This document shows, piece by piece, positions 19,159-26,168 of a stretch of DNA of 35,971 nucleotides. The stretch covers positions 1 to 35,971 of the forward strand of contig JAFWTK010000317.1 in assembly GCA_017518935.1 (NCBI GenBank). Reading direction: 5' to 3'. A program made the position numbers and the translations under genes. How positions within the stretch are numbered: position 1 is the stretch's first letter; each line of letters opens with the position of its first letter. The DNA is from Prevotella sp. (GTDB lineage Bacteria; Bacteroidota; Bacteroidia; Bacteroidales; Bacteroidaceae). Under the pieces are notes generated by a model, which searched no databases, was not told where the DNA came from, and was given only the letters and a program-made list of their open reading frames with translations.

Positions 19159-19764
19159 ATGAAAGAAATTAGTGTAAAAGGCCAGAAGCGCGCCGCCGTT
19201 GGAAAGAAGGCTTCAAAGCAACTCCGTAAGGAGGGTTTGGTTCCCTGTAACATCTATGGTGAGAAGAGGGGTGAGAATGGTCTGCCTGAGGCATTCGCAT
19301 TCTGCGCATCGTTCTCTGAACTCCGCAAGGCTGTGTATACTCCTGAGGTGTATGTCATCAACCTTGATATCGAGGGTGAGGCTCATAAGGCTGTCATCAA
19401 GGAATTGCAGTTCCATCCCACAACCGATGCTCTGCTTCATGCCGATTTCTACGAGGTGACAGAGTCGAAGCCCATCACCATCGGTATCCCCGTGAAATTG
19501 AATGGTCTGGCACAGGGCGTGCGCGACGGTGGTAAGTTGAACCTCTCCATCCGTAAGATCAATGTCACCGCTCCTTACAAGCAGATTCCTGAGGTGCTCA
19601 ATATCGATGTGACCAACCTCCAACTGGGTAAGGCCATCAAGGTGGGTGCCCTGAGTTTCGAGGGTCTTGAGATTGCGACCTCTCCTGAGGTGGTTGTATG
19701 CTCCGTGAAGGCAACTCGTGCTTCCCGTTCTGCTGCTGCCGCTGCAGACGCTGAGCAGGCTTAA
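19159..19764 (+). CDS. rplY: 50S ribosomal protein L25 (Ctc/TL5 long form)
   Basis: 5S-rRNA-binding ribosomal protein of 201 residues. The N-terminal RNA-binding beta-barrel (about residues 1-95) includes LRKEGLVPCNIYG and ELQFHPTTDALLHADFYEV. The second Ctc/TL5 domain follows (about 95-185, VPVKLNG-type region read here as IPVKLNGLAQGVRDGGKL). The tail is Ala/Ser-rich. Length matches the two-domain form rather than the short E. coli protein. It heads a plus-strand operon and is followed 12 bp later by pth, a very common pairing in bacteria. Confidence 0.95.
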   Translation: MKEISVKGQKRAAVGKKASKQLRKEGLVPCNIYGEKRGENGLPEAFAFCASFSELRKAVYTPEVYVINLDIEGEAHKAVIKELQFHPTTDALLHADFYEVTESKPITIGIPVKLNGLAQGVRDGGKLNLSIRKINVTAPYKQIPEVLNIDVTNLQLGKAIKVGALSFEGLEIATSPEVVVCSVKATRASRSAAAAADAEQA

Positions 19765-19776
19765 TCAGGGTTGCTG

Positions 19777-20394
19777 ATGGACAAGTTCTTGATTGTAGGA
19801 TTGGGCAATGTCGGCGACGAGTACGAACTGACCCGCCACAATACAGGATTCATGGTATTGGACGCTTTTGCGAAGGCGTCCAATATTTCTTTTGAAGACA
19901 AACGCTATGGATTCGTGGCCGAGACGTCGCTGAAGGGTCGTAAAGTGCTTCTGCTGAAACCCTCGACCTATATGAATCTCAGTGGTAATGCCGTGCGTTA
20001 CTGGCTGAACCACGAGAATATCGACCAGAGCCGTCTGCTGGTGGTCAGCGACGAGGTGGCCTTGCCCTTGGGTGACTTCCGTCTGAAGGCGGGAGGTAGC
20101 AATGGCGGGCATAACGGCCTGGGACATATCCAGCAACTTATCGGACAGAACTATGCCCGTCTGCGTATGGGTATTGGTAATGACTTCCCACGAGGCATGC
20201 AGGTCGACTGGGTGCTGGGCAGGTATAGTGAGGAGGAGTTGCAGCAGTTGCAGCCGAGCATCGACCTGGGCGTGGAGATTATCCGCAGTTTTGTGTTGGC
20301 GGGCATCGATTTCACGATGAACCAGTATAATAAACTGGGGAAGCGAAAAGTGAAAAATGAAGAAGTGAAGGATGGAGGAAGTAGCGAGGATTGA
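19777..20394 (+). CDS. pth: Peptidyl-tRNA hydrolase
   Basis: Cytoplasmic esterase of 205 residues that releases peptides from prematurely dissociated peptidyl-tRNA. The N-terminus FLIVGLGNVGDEYELTRHNTGF carries the catalytic His21. KPSTYMNLSG and SDEVALPLGDFRLKAGGSNGGHNGL supply the conserved Asn, Asp and His of the active site. I chose the ATG at 19777. Open TTG codons just upstream add only two residues. The last 17 codons contain a GTGAAAA-type heptad run (20345-20370), giving a lysine/glutamate-rich tail atypical of the family. The 3' end overlaps the next gene by 23 bp. Confidence 0.95.
   Translation: MDKFLIVGLGNVGDEYELTRHNTGFMVLDAFAKASNISFEDKRYGFVAETSLKGRKVLLLKPSTYMNLSGNAVRYWLNHENIDQSRLLVVSDEVALPLGDFRLKAGGSNGGHNGLGHIQQLIGQNYARLRMGIGNDFPRGMQVDWVLGRYSEEELQQLQPSIDLGVEIIRSFVLAGIDFTMNQYNKLGKRKVKNEEVKDGGSSED
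20345..20370 (+). repeat. Degenerate heptad run inside the 3' end of pth
   Basis: GAAAAGTGAAAAATGAAGAAGTGAAGG-like sequence, related to the intergenic GTGAAAA arrays, is translated as the last residues of Pth and lies immediately before the ATG of the S4-domain gene at 20372, where its purine-rich end could act as a ribosome binding site. Confidence 0.5.
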
Positions 20395-20758
20395 CAAGTG
20401 GCTGTGGGCAGCGCGTATCTTCAAGACACGCTCCATAGCGGCTGATGCCTGCAAGAACGGGCGCGTCACCATCGGTGGCGTGAACGTGAAGCCCTCGCAT
20501 ACTGTTAAGGCGGGTGAGACCGTCGATGTGCGCAAGCCGCCCATCACCTATTCTTTCCGCATTCTGAAAACCATTGAGCAGCGGGTAGGGGCGAGACTGC
20601 TACCGGAGATCTACGAGAATGTCACCGCCCCTGAGCAGTATGAACTGTTAGAGATGAACCGTATCAGCGGATTCGTCGACCGTGCCCGAGGTACTGGTCG
20701 TCCGACAAAGAAAGACCGTAGGGCATTGGATGACTTTTTAAACATAGAGGATTTATGA
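20372..20758 (+). CDS. S4-domain RNA-binding protein (Hsp15-like)
   Basis: 128-residue protein with an N-terminal S4 RNA-binding domain: RIDKWLWAARIFKTRS and the following CKNGRVTIGGVNVKPSHTVKAGETVDV (split here for description). It resembles Hsp15 (HslR), which binds stalled 50S subunits carrying nascent peptidyl-tRNA. That role would match its position overlapping pth, since both deal with peptidyl-tRNA on aborted ribosomes. The C-terminus is basic (TGRPTKKDRRALDDF). Its stop overlaps the next start as ATGA. Confidence 0.85.
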   Translation: MEEVARIDKWLWAARIFKTRSIAADACKNGRVTIGGVNVKPSHTVKAGETVDVRKPPITYSFRILKTIEQRVGARLLPEIYENVTAPEQYELLEMNRISGFVDRARGTGRPTKKDRRALDDFLNIEDL

Positions 20759-21744
20759 TTCTGAATGGACTGTTGATTATTGTGGGTATCGTCCTTGTGC
20801 TTTGGGGAGCCGACCGCCTGATAGAGGGTGCCTCTGCTGTGGCACGCAGCGTGAACATCCCCGAGATTGTCATTGGCCTAACCATTGTGGCTGCCGGCAC
20901 TTCCGCTCCGGAACTGTTCGTCAGTTTCATCTCAGCCATCAAGGGCACGCCCGACCTGGCTGTGGGAAACGTCATTGGTTCCAATATCTTTAATACAATG
21001 CTCATCGTGGGCTGTTCAGCCGTCGTGGCGCCGTTGGTGGTGAATCCCTCGACAGTGAAGAAGGAGATTCCCTTTGCCGTGGGTGCCTCGCTGCTGCTGT
21101 TTGTGCTCTGCTTCGACGATATGGAGTCGGCTCACCTCTGGGGCAATGAGATCAGTCGTAGCGACGGTATCGTGTTGCTCGTCGGTTTTGTCGTCTTTAT
21201 CATCTACAGTCTCACGCTGGCTCGTAAGTCGGGTGAGTTGAAACCCCGTCATGAGTATCTGGGCGAAGAAAGAGAGAGAAAGCCCGTCAACTACCGGATG
21301 CTATGTGTCAATCTGCTCTGGATGATGGTGGGGCTGACCTGTCTCATCTTCGGCAGTGAATTCTTCGTAGACGGTGCCACCTACGTGGCCCACCGTTATG
21401 GCGTGCGGCAGAGTGTAATCGGTCTGACCATCGTGGCAGGCGGTACGTCGCTGCCCGAACTGGCTACGAGTGTGGTGGCTGCCTATAAAGGCAAGGCCTC
21501 GCTCGCCATCGGTAATGCCATCGGCTCCAACGTGTTCAATATATTCCTGGTACTGGGCGTCACCGCAGTCATCTGTCCCATGCGCATTATGGGCATCACC
21601 ATCATCGACCTGATGATGATGCTTGTCAGTATCGGCATTCTATGGATCTTCGCCTATACCAAGTATTTCGTGTCGCGCCGTGAGGGCGTCCTGATGATAG
21701 TGGGATTCCTTGCTTATATGTGCTGGCTTTTCTATTTATTATAA
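20755..21744 (+). CDS. Calcium/sodium antiporter (YrbG/CaCA family)
   Basis: Inner-membrane exchanger of 329 residues from the Ca2+/cation antiporter superfamily. The two inverted alpha-repeats are clear. The first has VIGLTIVAAGTSAPELFVS with GNVIGSNIFNT, and the second has VIGLTIVAGGTSLPELATS with GNAIGSNVFNI. The conserved GTS-x-PEL and GN-x-IGSN-x-FN residues line the ion pathway in characterised homologues. About ten hydrophobic helices flank a short charged loop near residues 155-185. Start overlaps the upstream stop by four bases (ATGA), and the next gene begins 2 bp after this one ends, so translation is probably coupled. Confidence 0.92.
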   Translation: MILNGLLIIVGIVLVLWGADRLIEGASAVARSVNIPEIVIGLTIVAAGTSAPELFVSFISAIKGTPDLAVGNVIGSNIFNTMLIVGCSAVVAPLVVNPSTVKKEIPFAVGASLLLFVLCFDDMESAHLWGNEISRSDGIVLLVGFVVFIIYSLTLARKSGELKPRHEYLGEERERKPVNYRMLCVNLLWMMVGLTCLIFGSEFFVDGATYVAHRYGVRQSVIGLTIVAGGTSLPELATSVVAAYKGKASLAIGNAIGSNVFNIFLVLGVTAVICPMRIMGITIIDLMMMLVSIGILWIFAYTKYFVSRREGVLMIVGFLAYMCWLFYLL

Positions 21745-21746
21745 TT

Positions 21747-22469
21747 ATGGAAGAAAACAAGACCCAGCAGCGCATCAGTGTGCTGTTCATGCTTTACAGC
21801 ATCCTGTTTTGCGTCTGTCTGATTACGGCCAACGTGCTTGAGACCAAGCAGATCTCCTTCGGTCCTGCCAATATGACCGCAGGACTGATTGTGTTCCCTG
21901 TCAGTTATATCATCAACGACGTGGTCTGTGAGGTGTGGGGATATGGGCGTACGCGTCTGCTCATCTGGATCGGCTTCGCCATGAACTTTCTCTTCGTCAT
22001 CTTCGGGGCTGTCGCCGACTGGATTCCTGGGGCTCCCTACTGGCACGGCGAAGAGGGCTTTCACCAGATCTTTGGTCTGGCTCCGCGTATTGCTGGTGCC
22101 TCATTCCTGGCCTTTATCTGCGGTTCGTTTATGAATGCCTACGTGATGAGTCGTATGAAACTCTCCACACAGAACCGGCCTTCTGCCTCCGAAGGTTTTG
22201 TCAAGAACTTCTCTGCCCGTGCTGTGTTGAGTACCATCTTCGGCGAACTCACCGACTCCATCATCTTCTTCCCCCTCGCTCTGGGTGGCGTGATTCCTTG
22301 GGAGGAGATGCCTTCGCTCGTTATCACACAGGTCACCCTCAAGACACTCTATGAGATTGTGGCACTGCCTGTCACCATCCGTGTGGTCAAGTTCACTAAG
22401 GCTCACGACCATGAGGATGTCTTCGACCGTGATATTACCTATAATATCTTTAAAATCAACAAACTATGA
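21747..22469 (+). CDS. Queuosine precursor transporter (YhhQ/VUT family)
   Basis: Integral membrane protein of 240 residues with about six hydrophobic helices, belonging to the VUT/YhhQ family of 7-deazaguanine (preQ0/preQ1) importers. Family hallmarks include the N-terminal [15 protein letters not shown] region and [20 protein letters not shown] segment (read as [16 protein letters not shown] here). [17 protein letters not shown] lies in the C-terminal half. I chose the ATG at 21747, since the upstream GTG lies inside the antiporter gene. The stop overlaps queF (ATGA), so importer and nitrile reductase are produced together. That pairing suggests uptake of preQ0 for conversion to preQ1. Confidence 0.9.
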   Translation: MEENKTQQRISVLFMLYSILFCVCLITANVLETKQISFGPANMTAGLIVFPVSYIINDVVCEVWGYGRTRLLIWIGFAMNFLFVIFGAVADWIPGAPYWHGEEGFHQIFGLAPRIAGASFLAFICGSFMNAYVMSRMKLSTQNRPSASEGFVKNFSARAVLSTIFGELTDSIIFFPLALGGVIPWEEMPSLVITQVTLKTLYEIVALPVTIRVVKFTKAHDHEDVFDRDITYNIFKINKL

Positions 22470-22927
22470 ATAGAGAGGAAGACAAGTTACTGGCTCTTGG
22501 CAAGAAGGCCGAATACCGTCAGGACTATGCTCCAGAGGTACTGGAAACATTTGTCAACAAGCATCCTGACAATGATTACTGGGTGCAGTTCAACTGTCCC
22601 GAGTTCACATCGCTCTGTCCCATCACTGGTCAGCCCGACTTTGCGGAGATCAAGATTTTGTATATTCCCGGTGAGCGGATGGTGGAGTCGAAGAGCCTGA
22701 AACTATACCTCTTCTCCTTCCGTAATCACGGCGACTTCCATGAGGACTGTGTTAACATCATTATGAAAGATCTGGTGCGCCTGATGGATCCCAAATACAT
22801 CGAGGTGGTAGGCCTGTTCACACCTCGTGGGGGCATCTCCATCTATCCCTACGCCAACTATGGCCGTCCTGGAACCAAGTATGCCGACTTGGCAGAGAAA
22901 CGCCTGTTGGAATATCAGATTATTTAA
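22466..22927 (+). CDS. queF: NADPH-dependent 7-cyano-7-deazaguanine reductase
   Basis: Type-I QueF of 153 residues, reducing preQ0 to preQ1 on the queuosine tRNA-modification pathway. The catalytic cysteine is in [11 protein letters not shown] (Cys51, with Asp58), and the NADPH/substrate-binding QueF motif appears as [21 protein letters not shown]. The length equals that of the short, single-domain form. It overlaps the transporter gene and ends the rplY operon. Its stop codon interlocks with the stop of the convergent lipoprotein gene (TTTAA at 22923-22927), leaving no room for an intergenic terminator. Confidence 0.96.
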   Translation: MNREEDKLLALGKKAEYRQDYAPEVLETFVNKHPDNDYWVQFNCPEFTSLCPITGQPDFAEIKILYIPGERMVESKSLKLYLFSFRNHGDFHEDCVNIIMKDLVRLMDPKYIEVVGLFTPRGGISIYPYANYGRPGTKYADLAEKRLLEYQII

Positions 22928-23667
22928 TTCTTTCGGTAGTAACCCTGCTCGTGGTCGCTAAAGCGGAGTAGGAGGGTGTCGCGGCGCATGAAGACGATGT
23001 CGGCCGTGTCGGTATGGGTGATATGCTGGTTACCCATGGTGTCACGTCGTGCCTCACTGAGCAGGAGATGACCGTTATAGATGCGCCATTCACGGTAACG
23101 CTTGACCTCAGGATATATGACAGGACCGTTCTGGCGGTCGGCATTGTTACGCTGGATGCCAATGGGGCGGGTAGTATTGTCACGGCGGATTTCGATACCA
23201 TATTCGCGGGGCTGGAACCACTTCCTTCGGAGGGAATCTGGAAAATCGGGGGGTAATTGTACGATACTGTCGGCTTTCGCACCCGCACGCGGACGCAGAC
23301 GAGGCATGACCATATAGCACCATTCGCCTTTCAAACGGTCGATGTTGATGACGATATCCGCCTCCGACTTGTTGTTGGCTGTCATGACCACCGCCACCAT
23401 GTCGCCGATGTCCGGCCGGCCGAACACTCGGCGTTGCACACGGGCATTGAGGATGTCGATGGTGTCAGGGTCACCGCCCGAGAAAGGCAGGAACACAAGA
23501 ATGGAGTCAGTACAACCCTCGCAGGCCAGTCCGTAGATGGTAGAGTCGCCTGCTTGTGGCTGCTCATCATTATAAGCCATTATTCCTTGTGCCGACGGGG
23601 TAGTGCCTGTGGAACAGGCTGTCGTCACTATTGCTACAAGAATCATCAAAAACAAGGTCTGTTTCAT
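22924..23667 (-). CDS. DUF4738-type lipoprotein
   Basis: Secreted lipoprotein of 247 residues with a signal peptide ending in VTTACS (Cys18 lipidated). The remaining sequence ([28 protein letters not shown] and a C-terminal beta-rich part) resembles the Bacteroidota-specific DUF4738 group, whose function is unknown. The CEGC pair is notable but not a recognised thioredoxin motif. It is transcribed alone from a TATCTTTG box at 23690-23697 and is divergent from the carboxylase-like gene. Family naming is from memory and should be treated as moderate. Confidence 0.65.
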   Translation of the reverse strand: MKQTLFLMILVAIVTTACSTGTTPSAQGIMAYNDEQPQAGDSTIYGLACEGCTDSILVFLPFSGGDPDTIDILNARVQRRVFGRPDIGDMVAVVMTANNKSEADIVINIDRLKGEWCYMVMPRLRPRAGAKADSIVQLPPDFPDSLRRKWFQPREYGIEIRRDNTTRPIGIQRNNADRQNGPVIYPEVKRYREWRIYNGHLLLSEARRDTMGNQHITHTDTADIVFMRRDTLLLRFSDHEQGYYRKN

Positions 23668-23689
23668 ACGCTTTTGGGTGATTTGGCGA

Positions 23690-23697
23690 CAAAGATA
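23690..23697 (-). promoter_or_regulatory. Bacteroidota -7 promoter box for the DUF4738-type gene
   Basis: TATCTTTG on the minus strand, 22 nt upstream of the ATG at 23667. Confidence 0.65.
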
Positions 23698-23751
23698 GTC
23701 AAAATATTAAAAAAAGTAGCCACTTACGATGATTATTTGAAAAAAATTATC

Positions 23752-23759
23752 TATTTTTG
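23752..23759 (+). promoter_or_regulatory. Bacteroidota -7 promoter box for the carboxylase-like gene
   Basis: TATTTTTG then TGG lies about 34 nt upstream of the ATG at 23794 and fits TAnnTTTG. It is preceded by an A/T-rich tract. Confidence 0.55.
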
Positions 23760-23793
23760 TGGACTGTAAATAGAAAACTAGCGAAATATTGAT

Positions 23794-25572
23794 ATGAAGA
23801 AGAAAATTCAGTTCAGTCTCGTGTACAGAGACATGTGGCAGAGTTCGGGCAAGTTCCAGCCCCGTAAGGACCAGTTAGAGCGTATTGCACCAGTGATTAT
23901 AGACATGGGCTGTTTTGCCCGTGTGGAAACCAATGGCGGTGCCTTTGAACAGGTGAACTTGATGGCTGGCGAGAACCCTAATGCTGCCGTAAGAGCCTTT
24001 TGTAAGCCATTCAATGAGGTAGGCATCAAGACCCACATGCTCGATCGTGGCCTGAACGCCCTGCGTATGTACCCCGTGCCCGATGACGTGCGAGCATTAA
24101 TGTATAAGGTGAAGCACGCCCAAGGTGTGGATATCACCCGCATCTTCTGCGGTCTGAACGATACGCGTAATATCATCCCAAGTATCAAGTGGGCCAAGGA
24201 GGGAGGCATGACGCCGCAGGCAACGCTCTGTATCACCACCTCGCCCGTACATACCGTTGACTACTATGCCGCCATTGCCGATGAGGTGATTGCCGCTGGT
24301 GCTGAGGAAATTTGTTTGAAGGATATGGCCGGTATCGGACAGCCCGCTATGCTGGGTGCGCTGACGAAGGCCATCAAGACCAAGCATCCCGATATCATCA
24401 TCCAGTATCATGGTCATTCAGGCCCGGGTCTGTCGATGGCCAGCATTTTGGAGGTTTGTAATAACGGTGCTGACATCATCGATACCGCCATCGAACCCCT
24501 CTCTTGGGGTAAGGTGCATCCTGATATCATCTCCGTGCAGTCGATGTTGAAGAACGAAGGCTTCGAGGTGGCGGAACTGAATATGAATGCCTATATGCAG
24601 GCCCGTACGCTGACACAGGAGTTCATTGACGACTGGTTGGGCTACTTCATCAATCCTGCCAATAAGCATATGTCTTCGCTGCTCTTGGGTTGCGGACTGC
24701 CTGGTGGTATGATGGGGTCGATGATGGCCGACCTGGGCGGTATCCAGACTATGATCAACAAACTACGCGTCCAGAAGGGCGAGGCAGAGTTGACGATGGA
24801 CGATATGTTGGTAAAACTTTTTAGCGAGGTGGAGTATGTTTGGCCGCGTGTGGGCTATCCCCCATTAGTGACACCGTTTTCGCAGTATGTGAAGAACATT
24901 GCTCTGATGAATCTGCTTACTATCGAACAGGGCAAGGGCCGTTTCGTGATGATGGACGACGCCATGTGGGGCATGATTCTCGGCAAGTCTGGAAAGATTC
25001 CCGGCACCATCGATCCTGTACTCGTGGAACTGGCTCAGAAGCAGAACCGCCAGTTCACCGATGTCGATCCGCATACCCTGTTGGAGAACGCCCTCGACGG
25101 TTTCCGCAAGGAGATGGACGAGAATGGCTGGGAGTATGGTCAGGACGATGAGGAACTCTTCGAACTGGGCATGCATCCCGAGCAGTACCGTGCCTTCAAG
25201 AGTGGACAGGCCAAGAAGCAGTTCCTGGCAGACCTCCAAAAGGCGAAGGATGCCAAGTTGGGTGGTGGCAAAAAGATCTCTCAGGAAGAGATTGATGCTT
25301 TGAAGCATGCCAAGGCCGATGCTGTGAAGAGTCCGTTGGACGGACAACTCGTATGGAGTTTCGGTGGCGAGGGTGTACCCGCAGCCTGCATTGAGCCGTT
25401 TATTGGTCAGAAGTATAAGGAAGGTGATATCTTCTGCTACTTACAGACCAAGTGGGGCGAGATTGTCGAGATACCCGCTGCCTTAGGTGGTAAGTTGGTG
25501 GATGTCAGCGTGAAGCCTGGACAGAAGATCCGTCGAGGTGACACGATTGCTTGGATTGAGCGTGAGGCATAA
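23794..25572 (+). CDS. Carboxyltransferase plus biotinyl-like domain protein (oxaloacetate decarboxylase alpha / pyruvate carboxylase B-like)
   Basis: 592 residues. The N-terminal TIM-barrel is HMGL/carboxyltransferase-like: YRDMWQSSGKF replaces the usual RDxxQS, Lys176 in LKDMAGIG matches the carbamylated catalytic lysine, and the metal-site histidines are in YHGHSGPG. A conserved carboxylase domain and a charged linker follow. The last 75 residues are a biotinyl/lipoyl-like domain with Lys553 39 residues from the end. The attachment motif is QTKW rather than the canonical AMKM, so modification is uncertain. Homologues decarboxylate oxaloacetate or transfer carboxyl groups from carboxybiotin. 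No membrane beta/gamma subunits or biotin carboxylase are adjacent, so the reaction is unproven. The HD gene overlaps its stop by 1 bp (TAATG). Confidence 0.82.
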   Translation: MKKKIQFSLVYRDMWQSSGKFQPRKDQLERIAPVIIDMGCFARVETNGGAFEQVNLMAGENPNAAVRAFCKPFNEVGIKTHMLDRGLNALRMYPVPDDVRALMYKVKHAQGVDITRIFCGLNDTRNIIPSIKWAKEGGMTPQATLCITTSPVHTVDYYAAIADEVIAAGAEEICLKDMAGIGQPAMLGALTKAIKTKHPDIIIQYHGHSGPGLSMASILEVCNNGADIIDTAIEPLSWGKVHPDIISVQSMLKNEGFEVAELNMNAYMQARTLTQEFIDDWLGYFINPANKHMSSLLLGCGLPGGMMGSMMADLGGIQTMINKLRVQKGEAELTMDDMLVKLFSEVEYVWPRVGYPPLVTPFSQYVKNIALMNLLTIEQGKGRFVMMDDAMWGMILGKSGKIPGTIDPVLVELAQKQNRQFTDVDPHTLLENALDGFRKEMDENGWEYGQDDEELFELGMHPEQYRAFKSGQAKKQFLADLQKAKDAKLGGGKKISQEEIDALKHAKADAVKSPLDGQLVWSFGGEGVPAACIEPFIGQKYKEGDIFCYLQTKWGEIVEIPAALGGKLVDVSVKPGQKIRRGDTIAWIEREA

Positions 25573-26111
25573 TGGATTACCAGTCGATTATTGATAAGTA
25601 TTATCCGTCGGAGAATGAACTCCGACGGATATTGCTAATACACAGCCGTCAGGTGGCTGACCGTTGCTTGAAGATTGCCAAGGCGCATCCTGAATTGAGA
25701 CTCGACGAGGAGTTCTTGGAGGAGGCCGCCATGTTGCATGACATCGGTATCTTCCGCTGTGATGCACCCAGTATCCAGTGCTTCGGGACGGAACCTTATA
25801 TCCGTCATGGACTCATCGGTGGACAGATCCTGCGTGAGGAAGGTTGGGGGCGTCATGCGCTTGTCTGTGAACGGCACACAGGCACTGGCCTGAGCCGTGA
25901 GCAGATAGAATGTCAGCAATTGCCCTTGCCCTTAGATGTTCGTTTCGAGCCTGAGGCCATGGAGGAGCAAGTGGTCTGCTATGCCGATAAGTTTTATTCG
26001 AAGACGCATCCAGAGCGTGAGCGCACGGTGGTCGAGGCTGCCCAAAGCCTGGAGAAGTTTGGAGAAGAAGGTGTCAGCCGCTTCCTCGGATGGGCAAAAA
26101 TGTTTGAATAA
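25572..26111 (+). CDS. HD-domain phosphohydrolase
   Basis: Soluble 179-residue protein of the HD superfamily of metal-dependent phosphohydrolases. The metal ligands are visible as His24 (IHSRQVA), the His56-Asp57 pair in MLHDIGIF, and further histidines in YIRHGLIGG and CERHTGTG. A conserved CYADKFYSK near residue 135 supplies the distal Asp. Such small HDIG proteins act on nucleotides or related phosphate esters. The substrate here cannot be told. It is translationally coupled to the upstream carboxylase-like gene and followed by a terminator at 26118-26151, making a two-gene operon. Confidence 0.82.
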   Translation: MDYQSIIDKYYPSENELRRILLIHSRQVADRCLKIAKAHPELRLDEEFLEEAAMLHDIGIFRCDAPSIQCFGTEPYIRHGLIGGQILREEGWGRHALVCERHTGTGLSREQIECQQLPLPLDVRFEPEAMEEQVVCYADKFYSKTHPERERTVVEAAQSLEKFGEEGVSRFLGWAKMFE

Positions 26112-26117
26112 CGTTAA

Positions 26118-26151
26118 AATATTCGCAAATCAGCGGATATTCGTTTTTTTT
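26118..26151 (+). terminator. Rho-independent terminator after the HD gene
   Basis: AATATTCGC (26118-26126) pairs with GCGGATATT (26133-26141) with one T-G wobble around a 6-nt loop, followed by CG and eight T residues. The lptD promoter box begins 5 bp after the T-run. Confidence 0.85.
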
Positions 26152-26155
26152 GGTG

Positions 26156-26163
26156 TACCTTTG
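26156..26163 (+). promoter_or_regulatory. Bacteroidota -7 promoter box for the LptD-like gene
   Basis: TACCTTTG then CATCC ends only 5 nt before the GTG start at 26169. Transcription usually begins several bases after this box, so the mRNA would have almost no leader. Confidence 0.7.
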
Positions 26164-26168
26164 CATCC

